From Larix kaempferi (lineage: Eukaryota; Streptophyta; Pinopsida; Pinales; Pinaceae): a stretch of DNA of 64,000 nucleotides. The notes beneath the pieces were generated by a model. That model saw nothing but the letters and a program-made list of their open reading frames with translations. It was not told where the DNA came from and did no database searches. Of the stretch, positions 12,120 to 22,656 are shown piece after piece. Position 1 is the stretch's first letter; each line of letters begins with the position of its first letter. The stretch is from assembly GCA_027924585.1 (NCBI GenBank), contig BSBM01001937.1:785001-849000 (forward strand), in the 5' to 3' direction. A program made the translations under genes and the position numbers.

Positions 12120-12600
12120 GAAGGAGGATCCTTCACATGGCTGTGGATGTAAGCGCTGGATGATGAGCATCAGGATGATGTTCTGGTTTCTGCCTGGATA
12201 TGATCAGTTGGATCATTTATGTATGTACGCATCATGTTGGATGCTGGATAATGATCGGTTGGATCATGTGATGTATTTTGTATGAACGCATCATGTTGGA
12301 TGCTGTTGGATACATTGTGTGGATCATGTATCTTTGTATGATCAGGTAGATCATGGATGATGATGGATACATTGTGTGGATCATGTATCTTTGTATGATC
12401 AGGTAGATCATGGATGCTGATGGATACATTGTGTGGATTATGTATCTTTGTATGATCAGGTAGATCATGCATACTGATGGATACATTGTGTGGATCATGT
12501 ATCTTTGTATGATCAGGTAGATCATGTATGCTGATGGATACATTGTGTGGATCATGTATCTTTGATGATCAGGAGGATCATGTATGATGATATGTATCAG
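12120..12600 (+). repeat. 57-bp minisatellite in the Copia 3' region
   Basis: Five units begin at tggatacattgtgtggat near 12306, 12364, 12421, 12478 and 12535, so the period is 57-58 bp. Each unit ends tgatcaggtagatcatg. Two looser ~65-bp units with gcatcatgttggatgctg precede them at about 12205-12305. Sequence after 12592 is rich in gatcaggatgatcat. Long ORFs across the array on the minus strand arise only because the period is divisible by three. Confidence 0.85.
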
Positions 12601-12797
12601 GTAGATACTTGGTATGCATCAGGTAGATGCATTGATGATCAGGATGATCATAGATGACGAGCTTCAGGATGTTGCTCCAGATGACATGCAGCAGGATGTT
12701 GCAGTGATGATGATCAGGATGATCATGGGTACATCAGGATGATGTATGGTGAGTATCAGTTTGATACTCTGTGTTCGTGGATCAGGTTGTGCAGATA

Positions 12798-12926
12798 AGC
12801 ATGTAATTTGTGCCCTGGGAGATTTGTAGATGGTCTTTCGAGGTTTTTCCTATGGCATGTAATTTGTGCCCTGGGACATCTGGCAAATGCTCTTTCGAGG
12901 TTTTGCTTGGGAGGACATATAATTTG
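12798..12926 (+). repeat. Left half of a tandem array split by the nested element
   Basis: Units start catgtaatttgtgccctggg and end ctttcgaggttttg. Two complete 57-bp-type units and the start of a third (catataatttg) lie here. The third continues after the nested element at 16003. Confidence 0.85.
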
Positions 12927-13746
12927 TGTTAGGATATTCCTATACTCCATCCTAGTCCCACCAGTATTTTGATCATTTACATTTTCAGTCATGCATGCAC
13001 CTTTTTGGGTTTGCATGCATTCTAGGGTTTGCATGCATTTTGCATGCATCCCAGTCATCAGTCCAGCACCTAGCCCTCAGTTAGCCAGCCCCCAGGAGCT
13101 TCTCACTATTCAGTTTTATCCCTCCAGTTGCTTAGTGCGCCCTTCTTCCTTGATTTTAGGGAGCAACTCGCCCTTCTTCACCTACCAGTCCAGTTACATT
13201 CAGTTACATTGAGTTACAGTCAGTTACACTCAGTTACACTCAGTTACATTCAGTTACATTGAGTTACAGTCAGTTACACTCAGTTACACTCAGTTACATT
13301 GAGTTACAGTCAGTTACACTCAGTTACATTGAGTTACACTCAGTTACACCTACCAAAGTTAGTTTGACTGATGGTTGACAGTTACTTGAGCATTGATGAC
13401 TCCACTGATGATGATGAAGACTTCCAGTTGCGCTCCGATGATCATGAGGACACCTAGTTGTGCTCCGATGACACTCCAGTGATCCTTTGATCACTCCATG
13501 AAGGCTAATTCGAATTGCCACCTTAGGCATTCGAATTCCTCATGCATTGTATTATTTATATGTCCATTTGTGATTAATAATTTAGTATGACCGAAGTATT
13601 ATTGCTTCTATCTGAGTTCTACTGTACCATATTATTCTGTTGCTCATTATACTGCATGTATCACTCTTCTTCTATTTTCTTGCTTAATCATAATTATTCT
13701 CTTGTGAGATACATCATCTCTTAGATCTGCTGTGAGGATTTTCACA
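12927..13746 (+). repeat. Gag-only element 5' LTR
   Basis: 820 bp, TGTTAGG to TTTCACA. It is near-identical to 15183-16002; the two differences seen are ttttatccc/ttttagccc and gaccgaag/gactgaag. Confidence 0.93.
13191..13348 (+). repeat. 10-bp minisatellite within the LTR
   Basis: About fifteen units of the decamer form (c/g)agttaca(c/t/g)t alternate as cagttacact, cagttacatt, gagttacagt. The same array with the same number of units is in the other LTR at 15447-15604, so it predates this insertion. Confidence 0.9.
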
Positions 13747-13758
13747 TGGTATCAGAGC
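13747..13758 (+). other. Primer-binding site (initiator methionine tRNA)
   Basis: TGGTATCAGAGC abuts the 5' LTR of the gag-only element. It is the same primer as the surrounding Copia element uses. Confidence 0.92.
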
Positions 13759-13910
13759 ATGTTGAGAGTATTGTTTATCTCCATTCTTGAGAGTTTTTTG
13801 CAGGTTATTACCAAGATTTCGAGTTCAGCAGTTGCAGCAGAATCTGCATTTTTGCAGCAGTAGCAGTTGCAGTTATTCTATATTTTTTTTGCAGGTCTTC
13901 TACATCTTCA

Positions 13911-14996
13911 ATGTATCCTGAATTAGAAGAAATCACTCCTCTTTCTCTATTCAACTATGATGAATGGAAACCAAAAATAATAGCATATTTAAAGAGCCAT
14001 GATCTCTTTGATTGCTATTTTGAAAGAGAGTTCGAATCCTCTACAAAGAAGATTAAATGGTTGAATAAAGGTGACATGCACATTGGAAGAATGAAGCTTA
14101 CTATGACTGATTACATATTGTACCCGACCATCTTTGAAATTGAAACTCCAAAAGAGTTATGGGCTCATCTGGATGAAAGATTCGGCAAAAAGAATGATGG
14201 TTTTGGTCCAAATCCCTTCAAAAGCAAGGAAGTTGATGCATTCGCTCCACTTGATGGTCTCTCAGATCATGATGCATTTGCTCCTCCTGATGGTCTCTCG
14301 GATCATGTTGCATTCGCTCCCCTTGATGATCTCTCAGATCATGAACCAGTATCATCTCATATTGAAGTTGTTGACAAAGAACTTGCAGATTCTCCGCTCA
14401 TGCTCAAACTTTCTTCTCTTTCTGTGCCAGCTCACACTCTAGATATTGCAGAAGGTCCTAAATCCTCTCTTGCACGAGAGTCTGTTGGTTTGCATCATGA
14501 TCACATGATTATTTCAGAGGTCAAATCAGCTATTGGAGGTAATGCATTCGCTCCTCTTCAGCAAACATCTCTTATTTACTACTATATGATCATTAGCACA
14601 TGCTTTCAGAAGGTTATTGAAGAATATGGCCATTGCCACCCGCTTGAGATAATTTCTCATGCATCATATGATAGTTTTGATCTCACCCCTGCTGGTTCAA
14701 AGGAGATCTCAAGAAACTGTTTTGAAAGTCTTAAATCTGATTTTGATTTCAAGCAAACATGTAATAGTTCTTTTTGGCATAATCTCACCCATGGTGGTTC
14801 GAAGGAGAAGACAAAGGACTATATGCACATTCAAAAATTTGATCCTACCTCAGCTGATTCGAATCACAGGTTCAAGGATCATTCTAATACTGTTGAATTT
14901 GTTCTCATCACATTCGATCTGAAGAGCAAGTACAAGCACATGCTTTTTGAGCATGATCCACTTCTTCCCAAGAAGAAGATACCTCCAGACATATGA
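13911..14996 (+). CDS. Intact gag-like protein of the gag-only LTR element
   Basis: This 361-residue ORF starts at the first ATG, about 150 bases after the primer site, and has no interruption. The N-terminal ~100 residues look like a Copia-type gag start: FNYDEWKPKIIAYLKSHDLF, then a stretch ending ETPKELWAHLDERFGKKN. Residues ~112-147 contain three copies of a 12-residue unit (DAFAPLDGLSDH, DAFAPPDGLSDH, VAFAPLDDLSDH) encoded by 36-base repeats; a related NAFAPL recurs near residue 211. The C-terminal half is unlike anything I recognise. No CCHC zinc knuckle, protease or polymerase motif follows. If made, it would presumably form or join virus-like particles and rely on enzymes supplied by another element. 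That role is inferred from the family. Confidence 0.8.
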   Translation: MYPELEEITPLSLFNYDEWKPKIIAYLKSHDLFDCYFEREFESSTKKIKWLNKGDMHIGRMKLTMTDYILYPTIFEIETPKELWAHLDERFGKKNDGFGPNPFKSKEVDAFAPLDGLSDHDAFAPPDGLSDHVAFAPLDDLSDHEPVSSHIEVVDKELADSPLMLKLSSLSVPAHTLDIAEGPKSSLARESVGLHHDHMIISEVKSAIGGNAFAPLQQTSLIYYYMIISTCFQKVIEEYGHCHPLEIISHASYDSFDLTPAGSKEISRNCFESLKSDFDFKQTCNSSFWHNLTHGGSKEKTKDYMHIQKFDPTSADSNHRFKDHSNTVEFVLITFDLKSKYKHMLFEHDPLLPKKKIPPDI

Positions 14997-15167
14997 CCAA
15001 GCATCACACATGCTTGAGTTTGGAGCTTTTATTTTTTATGTGTGCCTTACAGTCTATTTTTGAGGAGGGGGTATGTTTCCCATGAAATTTTCCCACTTCC
15101 TTGGTTTATTGATTGTTATTATTCATTGTATTGGGTGACCTTTGGTCTTAGTTACCAGGGCCCAGGA

Positions 15168-15182
15168 TGGATTAAGGGGGGG
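15168..15182 (+). other. Polypurine tract of the gag-only element
   Basis: Sequence ggattaaggggggg runs directly into the TGTTAGG start of the 3' LTR, the expected place for plus-strand priming. Confidence 0.85.
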
Positions 15183-16002
15183 TGTTAGGATATTCCTATA
15201 CTCCATCCTAGTCCCACCAGTATTTTGATCATTTACATTTTCAGTCATGCATGCACCTTTTTGGGTTTGCATGCATTCTAGGGTTTGCATGCATTTTGCA
15301 TGCATCCCAGTCATCAGTCCAGCACCTAGCCCTCAGTTAGCCAGCCCCCAGGAGCTTCTCACTATTCAGTTTTAGCCCTCCAGTTGCTTAGTGCGCCCTT
15401 CTTCCTTGATTTTAGGGAGCAACTCGCCCTTCTTCACCTACCAGTCCAGTTACATTCAGTTACATTGAGTTACAGTCAGTTACACTCAGTTACACTCAGT
15501 TACATTCAGTTACATTGAGTTACAGTCAGTTACACTCAGTTACACTCAGTTACATTGAGTTACAGTCAGTTACACTCAGTTACATTGAGTTACACTCAGT
15601 TACACCTACCAAAGTTAGTTTGACTGATGGTTGACAGTTACTTGAGCATTGATGACTCCACTGATGATGATGAAGACTTCCAGTTGCGCTCCGATGATCA
15701 TGAGGACACCTAGTTGTGCTCCGATGACACTCCAGTGATCCTTTGATCACTCCATGAAGGCTAATTCGAATTGCCACCTTAGGCATTCGAATTCCTCATG
15801 CATTGTATTATTTATATGTCCATTTGTGATTAATAATTTAGTATGACTGAAGTATTATTGCTTCTATCTGAGTTCTACTGTACCATATTATTCTGTTGCT
15901 CATTATACTGCATGTATCACTCTTCTTCTATTTTCTTGCTTAATCATAATTATTCTCTTGTGAGATACATCATCTCTTAGATCTGCTGTGAGGATTTTCA
16001 CA
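15183..16002 (+). repeat. Gag-only element 3' LTR
   Basis: 820 bp, matching 12927-13746 in length and almost every base. It is followed by ATTTG, the right half of the target duplication. Confidence 0.93.
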
Positions 16003-16404
16003 ATTTGTGCCCTGGGAGATCTGCAGATAGTCTTTCGAGGTTTTGCCTATGGCATGTAATTTGTGCCCTGGGATATCTGGCAGATGCGCTTTCGAGGTTT
16101 TGTCCTATGGCATGTAATTTGTACCCTGGGAGATCCGATAGGTTGAGCTGTGTGCTCGTAATCAGTCCTGGGATGCTCTTGCGAGGTTTTGCCATGACCA
16201 CATGTAATTTGTGCCCTGGGAGATCCGATAGGTTGAGCTGTGTGCTCGTAATCAGTCCTGGGATGCTCTTGCGAGGTTTTGTGGTGAGGTCACATATAAT
16301 TTGTGCCCTGGGAGATTTGCAGATGGTCTTTCGAGGTTTTGCCTATGGCATGTAATCTGTGCCCTGGGACATCTGGAAAATGCTCTTTCGAGGTTTTGTG
16401 ACGC
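16003..16404 (+). repeat. Right half of the split tandem array
   Basis: Units begin (c)atgtaatttgtgccctggg and end cgaggttttg. Short units of about 57 bp alternate with two longer ones of about 85 bp that carry ccgataggttgagctgtgtg and an extra cagtcctgggatgctcttg. The array resumes exactly where 12926 stopped, confirming the nested insertion. Confidence 0.85.
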
Positions 16405-16659
16405 ACGTAATAAGTCCTGAGGATTCCACAGTATGGCCAGTGATGATGAAGACCTGCAGGTGGTGGGCCTACATCCAGTATGAAAAAGGACTGGCTCTGT
16501 AGAACTTCCTATGACGAGTAGATTCAGAGATTGATTGAGATAGCAGCAGCAGTGACGATGATGATGACTCGATGATGATTATCCAGTGACGATGATCCAG
16601 AGAAGATGACTTGTGCTAGAAGAACTGTGCTGAGAAATACCTTCCTAGTTAAGAGGGAG
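16405..16659 (+). other. Copia 3' untranslated region and polypurine tract
   Basis: No ORF is seen; the text is rich in gatgatga. It ends aagagggag directly before TGTTGATG of the 3' LTR, which serves as the polypurine tract. Confidence 0.75.
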
Positions 16660-17307
16660 TGTTGATGTATATGTAACTTCGGAATGTATTTCACATATAT
16701 GTATATTGTATTCCTATAGAGATGTTATTATTCCTCTATACGGAAGTGTCGTCATTTATATTGTAAGTGTCGTAACTTATACTTGATGGGTTATTAGACC
16801 ACCTTGTTTGGGGTCGGCCCTGTATAAGTCATGTGGGTCAAAGGGTTATTAGACCACCCTATTGGGGGTCGGCCATGTGGGTCAAAGGGTTATTAGACCA
16901 CCCTATTGGGGGTCGGCCCAGTCAGCATTATATTATGTGGTTAAGTTCGAGCCTACATGAGTTAGGTAAAAAGGCAAGTCAATTCAAGTATAAATAGAGT
17001 GCGGGAGGCACTCTATTTACTCACTCACTTCTCACACATGCTCTCAAGGAGGAGAGGCGCACTTATGGAGGAGGAGGATCTGCTGCTAGGTTATGTCTAT
17101 CTCTTGGTTGGTTGTATCATTGCTCTATCTATCTCTGAGGAAGTTATTGGGGTTTTTCACCTTTATGGTTTTCCCCAAGTAAATCTTTGTGTCTCTTGTG
17201 TGCTTTCATTATTGTCTCCATGATTGATATGCTGTAGATATGCTGTACATGTTGTTCTCTCAGTTAAGATCCTAGATCAGATTGAAGAAAATTCTGAAAA
17301 TTTAACA
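16660..17307 (+). repeat. Copia 3' LTR with 44-bp internal duplication
   Basis: It is 648 bp. The segment 16830-16873 is repeated in tandem at 16874-16917 and explains the whole length difference from the 5' LTR. The TATA/hairpin arrangement is preserved from 16989. It is followed by TATCA. Confidence 0.93.
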
Positions 17308-20300
17308 TATCATCCCCTTTGATTCCATCCAACACATCACAAGCAAATTTGTCTTTGGCATATTCAACTAGTAGCATGTTTTTCCAATCCTTGGCAATAT
17401 CCATGAGAGAAAAGGAAGGCCTTCTTGACAAAGCATATGCTACTATATTATTCTTTCTTTTGACATATTCAATATAAAAATCATAAGCTTGAATCTTGCT
17501 TACCCACTTTTGTTGCCTTTCATTTAGATCTTTTTGGGTGAGAAAGTGTCTTAGACTATTATGGTCAGTTTTCACCACAAACTTGCTGCCCACCAAGTAT
17601 TGTATGAATTTGGCCAATGCATGCATAATGGCCAGCATTTCTTTATCATAGATGGAGTAAAGTTTTTCATGAGGCTGCAACTTTCTGCTCTCAAAGGCTA
17701 TGGGGTGTTGGCCTTGCTTTAGGACAGCCCCTATTCCTCCACCTGAAGCATCACATTCCACAACAAAAGGTTTAGTAAAATCAGGAAGTGCAAGTATGGG
17801 ACAACTACTCATTACCTCTTTCATTTTTTGGAATGCTTTTTCAGCCTCTTCATCCCACTTGAAAGCATCCTTCTTAGTCAAATTAGTGAGTGGAGAAGTC
17901 AACTTGGAGAACCCTTTCACAAATTTTCTGTAGTAGGTGCATATGCCAATAAAGCCTCTCAATTCGGTAATATTTTTTGGTGATGGCCATTCCAAGATAG
18001 CCCTGATTTTTTCCATGTGTACCTTCACTCCTTCTTGCCCAATAATGTGCCCAAGATACAGTAGTTCTTTCATCCCAAACTCACATTTTGATAATTTAGC
18101 AAATAAGGACTCTTCTTGCAAGATTTTCAACACAATCTCTAACTCTTGCAAATGCTCTTCCCATGTTTTACTGTAAATGAGAATATCATCAAAGAAAACC
18201 AAAACAGACCTTTTTAGTTGCTTGCAAAATATCCTATTCATACATGCTTGAAAGGTGGCTGGAGCATTAGTTAACCCAAAAAGTATGACAAGAAATTCAA
18301 AGTGGCCAAAATGACATCAAAAAGCGGTCTTTTGCACATCTTCATCTTTCATTCGAATTTGGTGATACCCTGATCTAAGGTCAATTTTTGAGAAGTATTT
18401 GGCCCCATGTATCTCATCCATGAGCTCATCAATCCTAGGAATAGGATACCTATTCTTGATAGTCTTTTTGTTCAAGGCTCTAAAATCTATGAACATTCTC
18501 AATGTTTCATCTTTTTTCTTCAATAGCACTACTGAAGAAGCATAAGGGCTAGAGCTTGGTCTAATGAGCCCCAACTCTAGGAGTTCTTGGATAGCTTTTT
18601 CAATCTCATCTCTAAACCTTTTAGGATTTCTATAAGGTGGTATCTGAATGGGTGAAGTACCCTCCTCCAAAACAATACTGTGCTCAACCCCCCTATCTGG
18701 TGGCCTACCATGTGGAAGGTCTCTAAAACCTTTTTCATATTTTTGCAAAAGTTTCTCTATCTCCTTTGGGTGTTTGAAAATATTTATAGTTGGATTAGGA
18801 GATGTAATATGACATTCAGCAACCCATTCTATATCCCCATGCCTCAATATAGATCTCATGCTATTGCAAGTCACTACTTGATTTGGATAAGTGTGTTGCC
18901 CTCTCACAACTCTTTGTACTTCTTTTGAATCTTGGAATTTCATTTCGGGAATTTGATAATTTACTGTATGCTCTCCTATTGAATACAACCATTGCACTCC
19001 CAAAACCACATTAGTATCAGCAACATCAACCACATAAAAACTATCAACAAAAGTATAGTTACCTACGGTGACTTGCAGCTTTGGAACCCATGTTTTGCAG
19101 TGCATTGTGTTGTGACCAGGAATGACAACTGTGAAGCCATCAAATGGTTCAATAGGTATCTTTATTTTCTCTACCATATCTGCATCAATGAAGTTATGAG
19201 TGGCTCCTCCATCTACCAAAACTGAAGTTCTTTGTCCTTGTACCACACCTTTGCATCGGATAGTATGATAGCGAGGTACTGCTGAAAGCACTGCCATTCT
19301 TGCTTTGTTTGGTGAAGGCTGATTTTCTTCTTGTCTTTCCTCTTCTACTGCTGTCTCATATGCCTCTTCTTGATCTGAAATATGTCCATCTTCATCCATG
19401 CCCCCATCATACCCCTCATTATCAGAAAATACTTCTATGTATTGAGCCTTTCCTTTGGTACATTTGTGCCCCGGTGTCCATGGTTGGAAGCATGTGAAGC
19501 ATAGTTTCTTTTTTCTAAGTTCATCCCTGTTTAGTCCCTCTTTTTTATTCCTCTCAAATGACTCTCTTTGCCAAGGTTTCTTATCATATCCATCCCTTTT
19601 CCAAGGTTTCTTTTCAAATTTATAGCTAGGCTTAGGAGGAAATCTCGTTCTAGGAAGCACATTTTGGAGATCCCTAATCAAGCTCATTGCATCTTTTAAT
19701 GTAGTTGGCTTGTGGGCTTTGACCAAACCTCTTAAGGGTTCATCCAAACCTTCAGTGAATAGCAATACTAATCTTCCCATAGATACATCAGCCACCTTGA
19801 CTGATAATTTTTGAAATTCCAACATATATTCGGTAGGGGACCCAGTTTACTTCAATTGAGCTAGTTCTTTGAAAGGCAATTATGGATCTTTTTGTTCAAA
19901 TATTTCTAGTACCCTGTCAACAAATTTTCCATATGTTTTAACCTGATTATGACCCAAGGTTTTCAACCCATGAAACCACCATTCATTGGCATCTCCTTCC
20001 AAATGCAAAATGGTCATTTTTAATGCATCCTCTTCCAACATAGGATTCAGCTGAAAATATACATCCAATTTTTTGCACCCAAGTGTTAGCAGAATTTTGA
20101 GAAGAACCATCAAAAGTAGGAAGTGACATTTTTCCAATAGAACTATTCAATTCTTTGTTATGGAATGGAATCCTATTGTCTCCCTTCATTTTAATCTTTT
20201 GCATAGCATCAATGTAGTCACTGAGTGGTACACCTCTTTTACACTCTTCATTCAAATCATTCCAGTCATTTACTAGTTTCTTGTACTCCAATTCAAGATT

Positions 20301-20720
20301 GGGCTCTTCTTTGGGTGTGAGAAATTTAGGTGCAGTATGCCTTTGTGTTCTTTGAAATTCATCAGGTCTATTATGAGATCCTGTACTTGAGAAAATATGC
20401 TCATTCCCTTTCATCTTTTCCCCTGAGTGTGAACCACTATTATCTCCTATCATCCCTTTGCCTGAAAGTTGGCTACCCAACAATTCGAAACCTTTCATCA
20501 TTTGTTTATTCATATATAGAATAACCATGGTAAGTCCTTCAAAACATGGTTTTAAGGCTTCAATAAATTCCTTCTTATGTCTTAATTTTTCCTCCTCCTC
20601 TCTACCCATTGTTTTAGAAAAAAACTCTTTTTCTGCTACTATCTCTTCTTCAACCAAAAATTCTTCAACTACTGATTCAAAGGGTGGTGTTTTATTTGTT
20701 TGGATTATTGTTAATACCAT
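17308..20720 (-). pseudogene. Gypsy gag-protease-RT-RNase H region, broken
   Basis: The minus-strand ATG at 20720 lies just inside the primer site. Gag follows, with the core LEEDALKMTILHLEGDANEW reached only after a one-base shift in a poly-A run near 20070. Stops interrupt near 19881 and 19848. Next come a zinc-knuckle variant [14 protein letters not shown], a protease site [12 protein letters not shown], and the reverse transcriptase start [20 protein letters not shown], with [19 protein letters not shown]. An arginine codon changed to TGA near 18316 cuts it before FGLTNAPATFQ. The catalytic block VLVFFDDILIYSK and RNase H (VVECDASGGGIGAVL, KTDHNSLRHFL) are intact in the next piece. The frame then reaches the Copia insertion at 17307 and resumes at 7321. 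Confidence 0.92.
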
Positions 20721-20736
20721 CAGGTGCCAAGACCAT

Positions 20737-20748
20737 GCTCTGATACCA
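20737..20748 (-). other. Gypsy primer-binding site
   Basis: On the minus strand this reads TGGTATCAGAGC, two bases inside the right LTR. It is again initiator tRNA-Met-type. Confidence 0.9.
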
Positions 20749-20750
20749 CT

Positions 20751-22519
20751 TGTAATATCCCTTTTTCAAATTTTATTAAAATGCCCAATTTTCCACTTTT
20801 TTTCCCAATTTCGACCTTTGACTAGTTTTACTGTTTTGACCTCCAAATCAACCCAAATGCTCCCAAATCTTCTGTAGGAGTGTATGAATGGTATTTAGAC
20901 TTGAATATAAGGTTCAGGGATGTTTTATGGCCCTCCAAATACTGATGCAAACTTGATTTGTATTCTGATCAATATATGTAATTTTGACTAGTAATTTGTG
21001 CATCAAATCCCCCTCGGGTAACACTGCAAATGGCCTTCCAAATGCCTCCAAACTCCCACAAATTTATGAACAGAGGTATATAATGTGTTAAGTATGTGAT
21101 TAAGGTCTCATATGCACCATTAATTGATTTTTAATACTGTTCTAACTCTCTCACATTCAACAGCAAAAACCCCCAATTCGACCCTTGGGGAAATGGCACT
21201 ATTTCACCTCCCAATACAACTAAAATGAGTAAAAATGATTCAAATGCTCAAGTACAGTACATGAAACTTGTAGAAGACATCCATGGAAGTATATTTATCA
21301 CAAATATATCAGAGAATCATCCATCCATTCGAAATAATCAACATTATAGTGTCATACATCAATGCATTGGGGAAATGGACATTGTTTGCTCATTAATCAA
21401 TAGTTTTGCATACAACCAGTGGGTATTTCGACCTGAGACTTTCTGAATATGAATAAAATAGGATATAAATCTATTACAATCATAAATATGTAATGAGAAT
21501 CTCTCTCAAGAAGCACAAGTGCTCACCAAAAACGCCCTCCCTCAAGGAGCACGAATATGCCTTCAAAACTGGAAACGGTGGAGAGAAAGTGCTGCACTAA
21601 ACCAAACCATGAAACTTCCTGTAGCTGCTACCTGCAAATACAAACTCCATTAAAGCACCATGAAAGACCTGAGTGGCCTCTCCAAACACCAACTTGGATG
21701 GGAATCTTTCACCCTCGAAATTGGCTAAGGCAAGAAACTAGTCATCCACTAGCTCTCTCTTCACAAATGCAATTTTTCTCAAATCATAAAAAGCCATTAT
21801 CATACTTGATTTCTACATTTTATAACCAACATTAGCCTTCAAGGGGTCGAAATCCTCTCAATAGATTCAATAATTTTCCATTTAGAAAATATTCCTCATT
21901 TGCCACTTGTCTCCTAGTTCCAACCTTCCATCTTCTCCCAAATTCGAATTTGAGTCTCTTTAGATTCCTCCAACTCCATGAGCGCCTTCTTGAGCCTATT
22001 TTTGGGGCTGACATGTCATAATGGTCAGGTGTAAGAATTCAGGTCTGAATTTTGTCATAAAATGTCATAGATGCTTCATTATTGTTGTCATAAAACTAGG
22101 GAATCTAGCCCATGTGTCCACTAGTCTCCAATTTGACTCTTCCTCTCCCATGGAGGTTACTATTCCTTCCCATTTCGACCTAATATGCTCAATGCCATGT
22201 GTTATGACTTACCAACTCACCCAATAGTGTTCACCTTCCCATGAATTCGAATTGGCAAGAGAGAGCTGCCATGTGTCATTGAAAAATCAAGCTAGTGTGG
22301 GTCCCACCACCTCCATATGTCTCCAAAACCACTTGCCACCTAGAATTTCTCTTGAATTTATTTATTCATCATATTTATTAAATGCTTGAACCCTTCTAAT
22401 GTCTAAATATCATTTATTAGTTTCCTTATTACCATCCCACATGTTCCCATCCAACCTAGGAAACTAGTAGGATTGATGGGATTGTCTTACTATGCATTTA
22501 TTTGAATGGGGACATTACA
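20751..22519 (-). repeat. Gypsy 5' LTR (right copy)
   Basis: 1769 bp, the 5' LTR in element orientation. Equal in length to the left LTR; about 33 single-base differences and a few 2-bp length changes that cancel. It is followed by GTAAA. Confidence 0.92.
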
Positions 22520-22656
22520 GTAAATTGATAATCCTTTAAGAACTATGTGATACCCCCCAAAATTTATTGTTTTATTTTGATTTAATAATTGTGACAATTT
22601 GTAAGAGTTATTTAAAAACTCAAAAACACTCACAAGAGGTGTGAGTGACACTTTGC
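22520..22656 (+). repeat. Continuation of block A with truncated LTR start
   Basis: After the GTAAA duplication the sequence continues exactly as copy B does after 59815 (ttgataatcc-ttaagaactatgtgatacc). From about 22546, starting TGTGATACC, it matches the first ~110 bases of the LTR at 59840-60563. Similarity to copy B stops at 22656 (actttgc), where this LTR copy is truncated. Confidence 0.8.

Larger units (their letters stand above)
12927..16002 (+). mobile_element. Gag-only non-autonomous LTR retrotransposon (TR-GAG type)
   Basis: Two LTRs of exactly 820 bp (12927-13746 and 15183-16002) begin TGTTAGG and end TTTCACA. The target duplication ATTTG lies at 12922-12926 and 16003-16007. A perfect TGGTATCAGAGC primer site follows the 5' LTR, and a run aaggggggg precedes the 3' LTR. 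I see two differences between the LTRs, so this is a very recent insertion. The 1.4-kb interior encodes one gag-like ORF and nothing resembling protease, integrase or polymerase. Small LTR elements carrying only gag are a known class in plants, depending on enzymes from another element. Its target was a tandem array inside the older Copia copy. Confidence 0.92.
7322..17307 (+). mobile_element. Non-autonomous Copia LTR retrotransposon (gag and integrase missing)
   Basis: LTRs at 7322-7925 (604 bp) and 16660-17307 (648 bp) start TGTTGATG and end TTTAACA. The target duplication TATCA lies at 7317-7321 and 17308-17312. The 44-bp length difference is one tandem duplication in the 3' LTR (16830-16873 repeated at 16874-16917). 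Otherwise I see only two substitutions, so insertion is recent. A perfect primer site TGGTATCAGAGC follows the 5' LTR. The ~8.7-kb interior has no gag, protease or integrase, only a mutilated reverse transcriptase/RNase H piece (10800-12084) among several tandem arrays. It carries a nested element at 12927-16002. It must have been moved by proteins from another copy. Confidence 0.93.
4639..22519 (-). mobile_element. Ty3/Gypsy chromovirus-like LTR retrotransposon with nested insertions
   Basis: Two 1769-bp direct LTRs (4639-6407 and 20751-22519) begin TGTAATATCC and end GGGACATTACA on the plus strand. The 5-bp target duplication GTAAA lies at 4634-4638 and 22520-22524. The coding strand is minus: primer site beside the right LTR, then gag, protease, reverse transcriptase, RNase H, integrase zinc region and a chromodomain-like tail, with a purine tract beside the left LTR. 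By-eye comparison gives about 33 substitutions between LTRs (~1.9%). A Copia element has inserted at 7322-17307. The coding region has a frameshift, at least three stops and an integrase-core deletion, so the copy is dead. Confidence 0.93.

Noticed and set aside
12170-12555. Long minus-strand frames with repeated HDLPDHTKIHDPHN-type units
   Set aside because: They are an artefact of a 57-bp repeat, a multiple of three, on the non-coding strand of the Copia 3' region.
12306-12592. Regular 57-bp repeats resembling a CRISPR array
   Set aside because: Units are directly tandem with no unique spacers, lie inside a plant retrotransposon, and no associated genes exist.
14031-14047. gagttcgaatcctc, resembling a tRNA B-box
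   Set aside because: It lies in the intact gag ORF; no A-box, acceptor stem or cloverleaf could be drawn around it.
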